From the NCBI GenBank assembly GCA_937911965.1, contig CALDPL010000203.1, positions 1 through 11,308 of the forward strand: a stretch of DNA of 11,308 nt, read 5' to 3'. Below the pieces are notes generated by a model, which worked only from the letters and a program-made list of their open reading frames with translations, was not told the origin of the DNA and searched no databases. Shown here piece after piece: positions 1-6,142 of the stretch. The first letter of the stretch is position 1. Each line of letters opens with the position of its first letter. The translations under genes were made by a program, and so were the position numbers. The DNA is from an uncultured Allomuricauda sp. (GTDB lineage Bacteria; Bacteroidota; Bacteroidia; Flavobacteriales; Flavobacteriaceae).

Positions 1-134
1 CCGACGGCGGCATACCGGCCCGTCGGCCCGCCGAGCACGCCGGTGGCGCGGCGCACCACCGGATCGGACCAGGACGGCACGAGCCAGGGCACGTCGCGGC
101 GCGTGCGGTGCGTGCGGTCACCGGAGAGCGGCAT
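1..134 (-). CDS. N-terminal fragment, actinobacterial glycosyltransferase-87/DUF2029-like protein (truncated by window edge)
   Basis: Minus-strand reading from an ATG at 134 to the edge gives about 44 residues, including VPWLVPSWSDPVVRRATG and GGPTGRYAAVG. From memory this resembles the cytosolic N-terminus of actinobacterial DUF2029 (GT87-like, polyprenol-phosphate-mannose type) membrane glycosyltransferases, which in mycobacteria lie next to the penicillin-binding protein ponA1. The membrane segments would lie beyond the window, so the family call rests on a short N-terminus. Codons are almost all G or C at the third position, unlike everything from 265 on. It starts 28 bases after the stop of the preceding ORF piece, an operon-like spacing. 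It is probably not part of the same genome as the rest. Confidence 0.4.
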   Translation of the reverse strand, partial: MPLSGDRTHRTRRDVPWLVPSWSDPVVRRATGVLGGPTGRYAAV

Positions 135-162
135 GGTGGACCCAGGCTACGGTCGGCGAGGC

Positions 163-262
163 CTACCCGGTGGGCAGGGGCACCGGCACCGCGCCTGCGT
201 CCTCGTCCTCCTCATCGTCGCTCTGGTAGAAGAAGCTCTCGCCGCGCTTGCCCTTGCCAAAC
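163..262 (-). CDS. C-terminal tail of an unidentified GC-rich (actinobacterial-looking) protein
   Basis: About 33 codons ending in TAG at 165-163 give a basic stretch (FGKGKRGESFFYQ), then an acidic run (SDDEEDEDA) and the end AVPVPLPTG. The reading frame is continuous with the metH fragment to its left in protein order, but this part has no counterpart in methionine synthases, and base composition changes at about 255-265. It is best read as the natural C-terminus of another gene joined in frame by chance. A charged low-complexity tail fits the end of a transglycosylase-type penicillin-binding protein, which would agree with the following DUF2029-like gene, but the sequence does not prove this. 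Confidence 0.4.
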
Positions 263-264
263 GG

Positions 265-705
265 AAATCCCGGATCGTTCACGTCCGGACTCATACTTGC
301 GGTTTTGTTTGTTGGGCCGATGGCTCCAGCTACAAAACGTGGTTTGTGCGGTTCTTTTGCGGTGAATTCTTCTGCAATTCTTTTTGCAATTTTTGCAGAT
401 TCGTAATTCAGCTCGTACACCAAATCCTGCATATCGTAATCCGCCATCGCGATTGTGGTGCTGGAAAAGGTATTTGTTTCAACAATATCTGCGCCCGCTA
501 CGAAATATTTTGAATGGATTTCTGCAATTGCTTGCGGCTGCGTAATGGAAAGTAAATCGTTATTTCCTTGAACGGATTTATGAAAATCCTTAAACCGTTC
601 GCCACGAAAATCTTCTTCCGAAAATTTATAGCGCTGCAGCATTGTGCCCATTGCGCCGTCGAGGATGAGTATTCGGTTTTGAAGTGCTTGTTGTATTTTA
701 TTCAT
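265..705 (-). CDS. metH: Methionine synthase homocysteine-binding module, N-terminal 147 residues (truncated)
   Basis: The first 147 codons encode the start of a homocysteine S-methyltransferase barrel, which transfers the methyl group of methylcobalamin or methyl-THF to homocysteine. Family landmarks are ILDGAMGTMLQ (residues 13-23), ADIVETNTFSST (72-83) and AGAIGPTNKTASMSPDVNDPGF (126-147). After DPGF the match stops dead and a GC-rich unrelated tail follows. The zinc-binding cysteines lie in the missing part, so this piece cannot be functional alone. In many Flavobacteriaceae this module is a stand-alone protein of about 340 residues next to a shorter metH, so it could be either form. The ATG at 705 is chosen because similarity begins there; the frame stays open upstream to 825 but that stretch is leader DNA. 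It is AT-richer than the central window. An upstream SAM-I riboswitch supports the assignment. Confidence 0.88.
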
Positions 706-743
706 TTCTTGATTTTTTGATTGAAGTTCAAATTTGCGTGAGG

Positions 744-816
744 GATTGCAGCGGAAATCCTTTTTTAAGGAACGAAAAAAAGATTGCAGCGGAAAGCCCG
801 ACCAGCCTACGGCTGG
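744..816. repeat. Duplicated 17-bp element plus hairpin in the metH leader
   Basis: GATTGCAGCGGAAATCC (744-760) recurs as GATTGCAGCGGAAAGCC (782-798), separated by an AAGGAACG/poly-A stretch. Just after the second copy is a hairpin with arms CCAGCC (802-807) and GGCTGG (811-816) and loop TAC. Read on the minus strand, the hairpin comes first, then the repeat, then a run of seven T, so it could act as a terminator-like or attenuating structure between riboswitch and metH. From memory, this GATTGCAGCGGAAA unit is a dispersed intergenic element in Flavobacterium genomes. No copy was seen elsewhere in this window. Confidence 0.6.
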
Positions 817-870
817 GCACGCCATAAAAAAAATTATATCAAGAAAAGGTGAAGGAAAAACCTATTTGTT

Positions 871-982
871 GTTATCTATTCCCAAAAAAAAAATCGGGAT
901 AGAATGTAGCACCTTCTCAGCCTAGGGGGCCGAGGGTTGCCAAGGCTTCATAGGGTCTAGTCCCTCCACCTTTCTCGATAAC
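871..982 (-). ncRNA. SAM-I (S-box) riboswitch
   Basis: Read on the minus strand, the aptamer holds the S-box core: GAGAAAGGTGGAGGGACTAG, then ACCCTATGAAGCCTTGGCAA, then GAGAAGGTGCTACATTCT. P1 is closed by GTTATC (982-977) with GATAAC (876-871). P3 is CTCGGCC (934-928) with GGCTGAG (922-916) around a five-base loop. The last hairpin (P4) pairs TTCTATCCC with GGGAATAGA around a loop of mostly T. It lies about 165 bases upstream of the metH start on the same strand, and S-box RNAs turn off methionine genes when SAM is plentiful. The expression platform is not certain; the hairpin and T run near 785-816 are candidates. Confidence 0.93.
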
Positions 983-1010
983 TGACAGTATGCAATTGAA
1001 CTTTACGGGG

Positions 1011-1043
1011 CAAATATACTGCCTGATGGTCGGAAATCCCCAA
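1011..1043 (-). promoter_or_regulatory. Bacteroidetes-type promoter for the SAM-I/metH transcript
   Basis: On the minus strand, TATATTTG at 1018-1011 matches the Bacteroidetes -7 box TAnnTTTG exactly, and a TTG at 1043-1041 serves as -33 element with a 22-base spacer, at the long end of what is seen in the phylum. Transcription would begin near 1003-1006, about 20 bases before the riboswitch P1. Confidence 0.6.
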
Positions 1044-1046
1044 TAT

Positions 1047-1074
1047 TTTGAAATTTTTTCATCCAAATTTCAAA
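1047..1074. repeat. AT-rich inverted repeat after the hydrolase gene
   Basis: TTTGAAATTT (1047-1056) and AAATTTCAAA (1065-1074) are perfect 10-bp arms around an 8-base loop. It lies between the hydrolase stop (1080) and the -33 element of the metH promoter. It could end the hydrolase transcript or be a protein-binding site, but the stem has almost no GC and no clean T run follows on the minus strand. Confidence 0.35.
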
Positions 1075-1079
1075 GGAGC

Positions 1080-3014
1080 TCATGGCAAGAGCCGGAACTC
1101 AATGCTGGAGTCCGTAAAGACCGTATGGGTCTGGGTCTTGAAATCGGACTCCTCTGCCTTGAAGATGTTCTCCACATAGGTCTGTGGGTTGAGATCGATC
1201 AGGGGAAACCAACTGCTCTGTACCTGCACTTGGAGTTTATGCCCCTTTTTAAAGGTGTGGAAGACATCCTGCAAGCGGATATCCACATCCGTTTTCCTGT
1301 TGGGGACAAAGGGCTCGGGATCCGAGAAACTGTTCCTGAACCGGCCCCGCATGACCTCGGAGCGGACCATCAGATGGTAATTCGACATCTTCAGGTGGTC
1401 CTGCATTTCCTCATGGGTCTCCAAGTTGGCAGGATGCACATCGATGATCTTTACGATCCAATCCGCCGCCGTACCCGTTGTGGCCACCTTAAGGTTGGCC
1501 GTGATATCCCCCACCAGGGTGAGGTCCTCCTCCAGAACTTCGGTCTCAAAGACCAGCACATCGGTGCGTCGGGCGGCAAAACGCTGGTCGTCCGTCATGT
1601 ATTTGCGGGGGGTGAAGACCGTCTTGATGTCTTCGGAATAGGGAACGGGTTTCTTGACATCGCTGATGAACCGGATCCCCCTGGCCCCTTCCATTTCCCC
1701 GGTCAATCTCTGGTCCTCGGAGAGGAACATGGTCCGCTTCACGGCCTGGGCGGGCGGCCATTGGTCATAGCCCTGCCACTGCTTTCTGCCCGTATCGTAC
1801 ACATAGGCCTCGGGCAGCCCGGTATTGTGGTCCCCGGGCCCCTTTAAAAAGTGGTTGAAAAATTTGGTCTCCACCTCCTTTTGGTACTTTAGGGAGATGG
1901 AATCCCCGAAATAATAATTGCCCACCGCATTGCGGGCATTGTCCCTGGCCCAGGCCCCGTGGTCCCAAGGACCGAATACCATGGTATTGTAATTTCCGTC
2001 GTTGTACCGCTCGATGTTCTTATAGGTTTCCAAGGGTCCATAGAGGTCCTCGGCATCGAACCAGCCCCCCACCACCATGGTGGCCACATGGCTCTTTACA
2101 TTTTTCAAATGCTGGATCAATCCCCGGGCCTGCCACATTTCATCGTAATTGGGGTGTTCCTTCAGTTCGTTCCAGAAATAATCATCGGTCACCCCCTCCG
2201 GTCTCATTTGGGGGGTATCCTCGGTATCGTATTCAAAGAAGTGGTCCAAGTTCTTAAGGGGTCCCACATCCAAAAAGAACTGGTATTGGTCCTCAGTGGG
2301 AAGTTGGGGAAGGACGTACCATGCCGTATCAATGGGTTGGTCCCCATTGGGCCTGGGGGTCCCGAAGAGGGAGGTGGCCCTGAAATAACTCAACAGATAG
2401 GCCCCATTGTGGTGGAAATCATCAAAGAAGAAATCCCCGATACTGGCCTGGGGGGAAGCGGCCTTTAGGGCCGGGTGCGCGTCCACCGTGGCATAGGTGG
2501 TGTAAAAACCCGGATAGGATATGCCCCAGATTCCCACCTTCCCATTGTTGTTGTCCACATTTTCGACCAGCCATTCAATGGTGTCATAGGTATCGGAACT
2601 CTCGTCCACCTGATCGTTTGAGGTCTTGTTGGGGATATAGGGCCTCATGTTCACGTAGTGGCCCTCACTGAGCCATCTTCCCCGCACATCCTGGTACACG
2701 ATGATGTTCCCCTCCCGCATCAAATGCTCATTGGGACCGATCTTGGTCCTGAAATTCCCTTCCCCATAGGGCCTGGAACTATAGGGGGTGCGCTGCATGA
2801 TGATCGGGTATTCCACGGAAGTGTCCTTGGGGGAATAGATGGTGGTGTGCAGTTTGACCCCATCCCGCATTTCAATGTCCACTTCGGTCTTGGTATAGTT
2901 GTCGGACACATAGGCATCCACCAATTCCACCTCGGTCTTTACGGTCTTTTTACAGGAGACGGCAAGGATCAGCAGAATGAACAGGGACAGGGGAAAACGG
3001 ATGGAACTTTTCAT
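1080..3014 (-). CDS. CocE/NonD-family (peptidase S15-type) serine hydrolase, predicted lipoprotein
   Basis: A 644-residue alpha/beta hydrolase of the X-Pro dipeptidyl-peptidase/cocaine esterase/glutaryl-7-ACA acylase superfamily. An N-terminal hydrophobic stretch ends in a lipobox (LAVSC, Cys21), so it is probably lipidated and exported. The catalytic domain shows RTPYSS (75-80), DVRGRW (109-114), the nucleophile motif GISYPG with Ser166, GGWFD with Asp320 and GPWDHG with His352: a complete Ser-Asp-His triad in the family's order. From about 390 on is the beta jelly-roll C-terminal domain (PepX_C type). Length is normal for the family. Likely reactions are hydrolysis of amide or ester bonds of small acylated or peptide substrates; the natural substrate cannot be read from sequence. 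The nearest gene upstream is the DoxX-like gene, 130 bases away on the same strand. Confidence 0.92.
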   Translation of the reverse strand: MKSSIRFPLSLFILLILAVSCKKTVKTEVELVDAYVSDNYTKTEVDIEMRDGVKLHTTIYSPKDTSVEYPIIMQRTPYSSRPYGEGNFRTKIGPNEHLMREGNIIVYQDVRGRWLSEGHYVNMRPYIPNKTSNDQVDESSDTYDTIEWLVENVDNNNGKVGIWGISYPGFYTTYATVDAHPALKAASPQASIGDFFFDDFHHNGAYLLSYFRATSLFGTPRPNGDQPIDTAWYVLPQLPTEDQYQFFLDVGPLKNLDHFFEYDTEDTPQMRPEGVTDDYFWNELKEHPNYDEMWQARGLIQHLKNVKSHVATMVVGGWFDAEDLYGPLETYKNIERYNDGNYNTMVFGPWDHGAWARDNARNAVGNYYFGDSISLKYQKEVETKFFNHFLKGPGDHNTGLPEAYVYDTGRKQWQGYDQWPPAQAVKRTMFLSEDQRLTGEMEGARGIRFISDVKKPVPYSEDIKTVFTPRKYMTDDQRFAARRTDVLVFETEVLEEDLTLVGDITANLKVATTGTAADWIVKIIDVHPANLETHEEMQDHLKMSNYHLMVRSEVMRGRFRNSFSDPEPFVPNRKTDVDIRLQDVFHTFKKGHKLQVQVQSSWFPLIDLNPQTYVENIFKAEESDFKTQTHTVFTDSSIEFRLLP

Positions 3015-3024
3015 ATGGATTTGG

Positions 3025-3042
3025 TTTTAAGAACCCTTAAAA
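3025..3042. repeat. Inverted repeat just upstream of the hydrolase start
   Basis: TTTTAAG (3025-3031) and CTTAAAA (3036-3042) form 7-bp arms around AACC, beginning 11 bases before the hydrolase ATG (3014). A near-match to a -7 box, TAGTTTTA, overlaps its far side. It could be an operator or a leader hairpin. It shares the TTAAG/CTTAA half-site character of the larger palindrome at 3636-3651. Confidence 0.4.
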
Positions 3043-3144
3043 CTAATAAAGTTCACACAGCCATGCCAGAAAAAAGTTCCAAAGTCCCAAAGACCCGCTT
3101 CGCAATTCCCGGCCTGCCCTTCAGGGGCAACGCAAAGGTTCTCC

Positions 3145-3588
3145 CTATTTTCTCCTTTTGGCGTTCAACAGATTGTCAAGGCTGTAGGCATACCGATCAA
3201 GGGACGCCAACAAAAGACATGCACCTGCCCCGACCCAAACCGAATAGTCAAAGGTGGATTTGATTCCAAAGGCCAGGGTCATGGCCACCGCAAAACAGAT
3301 CAACAGGATCCCGGACAAGAGGGCGGCGATCCTAGTTTTGAACCCGATCAGCAACATAAGGGCAAACACGACTTCCAGGACGGTGGCCACAATCGCAAGC
3401 AGCCCCCCGATCTGTGGGGAAACATAAAAGTTCAGTTGATTTGAATACAACAGAAAGTTATCCCAATCCCCCCATGAGACATTGGGACTTCCCGACGGCC
3501 CCCATAGTCCCAAACGGTCCGCCACAGCGGATAAAAAGGCAGTCGCCATGGCCACCCGAACAAAAATCTGAATATACTTTTGGTCCAT
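3145..3588 (-). CDS. DoxX-like family integral membrane protein
   Basis: A 147-residue protein with about four membrane segments (roughly 7-24, 59-81, 87-107, 115-130) and the DoxX-type pattern: an early RVAMATAFLSAVADRLG helix, a helix containing LEVVFALMLLIGFKTRIAALLSG, and a short basic C-terminus (LNAKRRK). DoxX proteins are small inner-membrane proteins, some linked to oxidoreductase or thiol stress complexes; most have no proven reaction. The ATG at 3588 is chosen because the frame upstream (to 3630) begins with TTG and adds a segment unlike the family. A -7 box lies 19 bases upstream of the ATG, and a perfect palindrome lies just beyond it. Confidence 0.8.
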   Translation of the reverse strand: MDQKYIQIFVRVAMATAFLSAVADRLGLWGPSGSPNVSWGDWDNFLLYSNQLNFYVSPQIGGLLAIVATVLEVVFALMLLIGFKTRIAALLSGILLICFAVAMTLAFGIKSTFDYSVWVGAGACLLLASLDRYAYSLDNLLNAKRRK

Positions 3589-3606
3589 AATTGTGTTTTG
3601 AAAGAA

Positions 3607-3614
3607 CAAAACTA
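3607..3614 (-). promoter_or_regulatory. -7 promoter box for the DoxX-like gene
   Basis: TAGTTTTG on the minus strand is an exact TAnnTTTG match 19 bases upstream of the ATG at 3588. No good TTG stands at the expected -33 distance; that place is close to the palindrome at 3636-3651, which fits a promoter that needs an activator or is controlled by a repressor. Confidence 0.5.
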
Positions 3615-3635
3615 ATGGGACAAAAGACAAAAAAC

Positions 3636-3651
3636 CTTAAACCGGTTTAAG
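3636..3651. promoter_or_regulatory. Perfect 16-bp palindrome, candidate operator
   Basis: CTTAAACCGGTTTAAG is identical to its own reverse complement over all 16 bases. It ends 21 bases upstream of the -7 box of the DoxX-like gene, so it would overlap or abut the -33 region. This is where a dimeric regulator would bind. Which regulator is unknown. Confidence 0.6.
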
Positions 3652-4024
3652 AAATTCCCTTGTCAATCCCTAGGGCAGCCTCAACGCCCCCACAACTTCC
3701 CCTGCCCTGGCCCCCACCCCACTTTCACACCAATTTCCCCGATTGGCCCACTCCGGGCCTGCCCCGTGAATAACACGCATATCCAATCTGGGGGAACAGG
3801 CCGCGGACAATAGAAGGAAACACAAGGCTTTGGCACGCCCATGGGTTCACATTTTTGCGTTGATCGGACCGATCGATCTGAAACAGAATCCATATTAAAT
3901 CAGCCCGGAACCGGGTTCCTTGCCCTTTGATGGATGTACATGGACCAAAAATGATGTTCCCTGCCTATCCGCTCCCATGCCCACACTTCCCAATACGCCT
4001 CGATGGGATCAAAGGAAGAAATGC
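3652..4024. other. Gene-free stretch with two short dyads
   Basis: No convincing gene was found on either strand between the DoxX promoter region and the cupin gene. A 70-codon minus-strand frame from 3893 has a Cys/Pro/Gly-rich composition without any recognised motif. Two small odd-centre dyads are present: GATCGG-a-CCGATC (3862-3874) and GGAACC-g-GGTTCC (3907-3919). A long-loop inverted repeat AGGGCAG (3672-3678)/CTGCCCT (3702-3708) is also there. It may be degraded coding DNA or regulatory sequence. Confidence 0.4.
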
Positions 4025-4387
4025 TCAGTACTTTGGATAGATCAACAGGAACTTGGTTTCCCCCTCCCCATTGTTCAAGGCGGAATGGGTGCCGGCCTCA
4101 AACCAGATGGCGGCCCCAGCGGGGATCTCCGCCTGTTGTAGGGTTCCCGATTCGTCGAAGATGGACAGCTGCGCATCGGTCAGGGCCACCGTCAAATGGG
4201 CCCGGTGGTGGTGTTTCCCGATTCCACAGACATCCTTCCCTGCCTTGCTGACATATTGGATGACTTCCAGCCTATCGTTGTCCAACAAAACAGTCCCACT
4301 GCCATCCCTGTTGTTGGGACTCAATTGGCCAAAGCCGGTAGAACAGGCAAAAAACATAAGAGCAATTGAAAATGATACATTTTTCAT
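4025..4387 (-). CDS. Small secreted cupin-fold protein
   Basis: A 120-residue protein with a signal peptide (hydrophobic core 5-14, probable cleavage after GFG at 20, mature protein from Gln21). The mature part is one small beta-barrel of cupin type: GIGKHHHRAHLTVALTDAQLSI (55-76) supplies the histidine-rich first motif (His59-61, His64), and IPAGAAIWFEAGTHSALNN (88-106) the second (His101). These histidines could bind a metal, but a catalytic role cannot be claimed. It lies 123 bases downstream of the AraC-type regulator on the same strand and has its own -7 box. Cupins of this size are often binding or isomerase proteins; the ligand is unknown. Confidence 0.72.
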   Translation of the reverse strand: MKNVSFSIALMFFACSTGFGQLSPNNRDGSGTVLLDNDRLEVIQYVSKAGKDVCGIGKHHHRAHLTVALTDAQLSIFDESGTLQQAEIPAGAAIWFEAGTHSALNNGEGETKFLLIYPKY

Positions 4388-4424
4388 AAGGGTATGTATT
4401 AAGGTTGAATGATTGATTTACCCT

Positions 4425-4432
4425 CAAAATTA
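4425..4432 (-). promoter_or_regulatory. -7 promoter box for the secreted cupin gene
   Basis: TAATTTTG on the minus strand matches TAnnTTTG exactly, 37 bases before the ATG at 4387. No TTG stands at the usual -33 distance, so the site may depend on an activator, the neighbouring AraC-type protein being an obvious candidate. Confidence 0.45.
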
Positions 4433-4510
4433 AAGGTATATCAGCTTTGGAAGTTTTCTAAAAAGTCCAATGATTTTACTTTTTGACTAAAACATAAGCT
4501 TGGGAGTCAT

Positions 4511-5368
4511 TCACTTACGGTAGTGACTGGGAGCCATTCCATAGGTTTCCCTAAAGACCCTGCTGAAATGGGAAAGGTTGGCAAAACCATTTTCAAAAGC
4601 AATTTCCCCTATGGATTTTTTACCGCGCTCCAATTGGGATTTGGCCCGTTCCAGCCTTCTCCGGGACAGCCACTTGCCGGGATTGCATTGGTAATGGTCC
4701 ACAAAGTCCCGTTTAAAGGCCGATAGGCTCCTGTTGGTCAAGGCCGCATATTGGGGAAGTTTCAGGTTGTACATATAATTGGCCTCCATGATTTCCCAAA
4801 GGGGGGTCCTGTACCCATCGGCCAAACTGTTGACATAGGACAGGAGGTTCCCATTCTTGGGATGGATGAACACATTGTAAAACAACTCCCTTAATTTGAG
4901 CTCCAGAATTTCCTCCGGCAAGGGAAGGCTTTGATCAAAGTAGGGAATCAGACTGAGATAACAATCCCTGATTCTCCCATCTATATGTATGGATATCATC
5001 ATTTCCTTGGGGATGGGTGGAAGATCCCCCAAGGGTAGATGGGCCCTGAACCCATTGAAAATTTCCTTGAGATAATCGTCCCCAATGTAAAATGCCATTA
5101 ATTCCCAACCTTTTATGTCATCGCTCATCTCCTGAAGGAAACCGGCCCGTCGCATCAAATATCCGCTATTGTGGTCCACCGGATACGAGTGATCCCCTTG
5201 ATGGAAGATCCTACCTCCCCGAATGGAGAAGACAAATTGATTGAGGGAAGAATGCAGTTGTAGAATCCTTTCCTTTTGCGGGCATTTGTAATATAGAAAA
5301 AGGATATCCTTTACAGCGAACTGTTTGAATATTTCCGGGTGTGAGGTATGAAGCTTATATAGATTCAT
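4511..5368 (-). CDS. AraC-family transcriptional regulator
   Basis: A 285-residue protein whose last 96 residues (about 190-285) form an AraC/XylS double helix-turn-helix domain. The first helix-turn-helix is around LPQYAALTNRSLSAFKRDF and the second around SIGEIAFENGFANLSHFSRVF, followed by the family's closing GMAPSHYRK. The N-terminal 170 residues look like a cupin-type sensor domain of the kind seen in ExsA-like AraC proteins (SSLNQFVFSIRGG, then YPVDHNSGYLMRRAGF); the ligand is unknown. The ATG at 5368 is preferred: the frame runs up to a TTG at 5413, but that part overlaps GC-rich intergenic sequence and adds no family residues. It sits between the HdeD-like gene (78 bases upstream) and the secreted cupin (downstream), and may control one or both. 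Confidence 0.9.
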   Translation of the reverse strand: MNLYKLHTSHPEIFKQFAVKDILFLYYKCPQKERILQLHSSLNQFVFSIRGGRIFHQGDHSYPVDHNSGYLMRRAGFLQEMSDDIKGWELMAFYIGDDYLKEIFNGFRAHLPLGDLPPIPKEMMISIHIDGRIRDCYLSLIPYFDQSLPLPEEILELKLRELFYNVFIHPKNGNLLSYVNSLADGYRTPLWEIMEANYMYNLKLPQYAALTNRSLSAFKRDFVDHYQCNPGKWLSRRRLERAKSQLERGKKSIGEIAFENGFANLSHFSRVFRETYGMAPSHYRK

Positions 5369-5428
5369 ATCAGTCCGATTGTGCCCATGACCGTCCCCAA
5401 AGGACCTACCCAAATGACCTGGGACGGA

Positions 5429-5440
5429 GGGGGCGCCCCC
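5429..5440. repeat. Perfect 12-bp G/C palindrome between HdeD-like and AraC genes
   Basis: GGGGGCGCCCCC lies 7 bases after the stop of the HdeD-like gene. As RNA it could not fold into a tight hairpin because there is no loop, and no T run follows, so it is a poor terminator. It may be a chance feature of a G/C-run-rich genome. Confidence 0.3.
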
Positions 5441-5446
5441 CCTTGA

Positions 5447-6004
5447 TCAGGACCTTTTCTTCAGTTTTCCGAGCCCCAGGGACAGCACAATCTGAAAGAT
5501 CCCGACCATGATAAAGGCCATCCCCGTGTAAAAAACGATGGTGAGCCCTGCAAAGAGCGGATTCCAGATCATGATAAAGGAAAAGATCAATCCCAAAATG
5601 CCCAGAAAAAGCAAATATCCCCAAGGCCCATACTGCCGTTTTTTGGACTCAATGGCATGGCCTATGGCGAAAATGGAACGGAAGAGCACCCCAAAGCCCA
5701 CGACAAAGGCCAAGACCATCATGGAGACTTCGACCTGGGACAGCAAGAGGATACCCAAAATCAAGTCCAGGACTCCCCCGGCCAGGGACCAGCCCCACTG
5801 ATCGATTTCCCTTCGGTTTCCGAGAGCGTGTATAATCTCCAGGATCCCGGTCACAAAAAAGGTCACGGCAAAAATTATGGATAGGGCAATATAGGAGGTC
5901 ACCGGGGTAGCAAAAACCCACAATCCCATAATTATCAGCACGATTCCCATGATCAGGGGCAGGTACCAATGTTTGACGGTTCGAGCTAAATCCTTGTTTT
6001 CCAT
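5447..6004 (-). CDS. HdeD-family (DUF308) acid-resistance-type membrane protein
   Basis: A 185-residue protein with six predicted membrane helices (about 14-32, 38-61, 70-89, 94-116, 128-147, 151-177) arranged as three two-helix DUF308 repeats; each second helix ends in a similar F/I-rich turn (ILEIIHALGNR, IFAIGHAIESKKR, IFQIVLSLGLGK). In E. coli HdeD is an inner-membrane protein needed for acid resistance at high cell density; the biochemical activity is not known. The ATG at 6004 is chosen because the frame before it starts with TTG at 6031 and overlaps an inverted repeat. It is followed by the AraC-type gene on the same strand, so the two may be co-transcribed. Confidence 0.87.
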   Translation of the reverse strand: MENKDLARTVKHWYLPLIMGIVLIIMGLWVFATPVTSYIALSIIFAVTFFVTGILEIIHALGNRREIDQWGWSLAGGVLDLILGILLLSQVEVSMMVLAFVVGFGVLFRSIFAIGHAIESKKRQYGPWGYLLFLGILGLIFSFIMIWNPLFAGLTIVFYTGMAFIMVGIFQIVLSLGLGKLKKRS

Positions 6005-6029
6005 AAGTTCAAAATTTATGTGGTTCAAC

Positions 6030-6046
6030 AATTGGCAAAACCAATT
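6030..6046. repeat. Inverted repeat upstream of the HdeD-like gene
   Basis: AATTGG (6030-6035) and CCAATT (6041-6046) flank a five-base CAAAA loop, starting 26 bases before the ATG at 6004. It is a possible operator for a dimeric regulator, or a chance AT-rich dyad. Confidence 0.3.
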
Positions 6047-6142
6047 TGTCCATTATTGGATATTGTACAAATATCCTTCCTTTTCACGATAAAGTTCCTG
6101 AGCCTATCAGGTGACGGATGCAATGAAGTTCCCTGTTTTGGG

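Noticed and set aside
163..825. A 220-residue frame spanning metH and a charged tail, as a novel fusion protein
   Set aside because: Similarity starts only at the ATG at 705 and ends at 265; the upstream part is leader repeat and the tail is of different base composition, so it is two pieces joined by chance.
990..1847. 285-codon plus-strand frame opposite the hydrolase
   Set aside because: It is the antisense shadow of a gene with an intact catalytic triad; its protein shows no recognisable family and its Gly/His-rich makeup is typical of antisense frames.
3115..3129. TGCCC-TTCAG-GGGCA hairpin after the DoxX-like gene as its terminator
   Set aside because: Only 5 bp of stem and no T-rich sequence after it on the minus strand.
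3681..3893. 70-codon minus-strand frame as a small gene
   Set aside because: Cys/Pro/Gly-rich composition, no motif, no membrane segment or signal peptide, and no promoter found.
5429..5440. GGGGGCGCCCCC as an intrinsic terminator
   Set aside because: No loop and no T run; kept only as a low-confidence repeat.
6001..6020. TAAATTTTG as the -7 box of the HdeD-like gene
   Set aside because: One base too long for TAnnTTTG and so near the ATG that transcription would start in or after the start codon.
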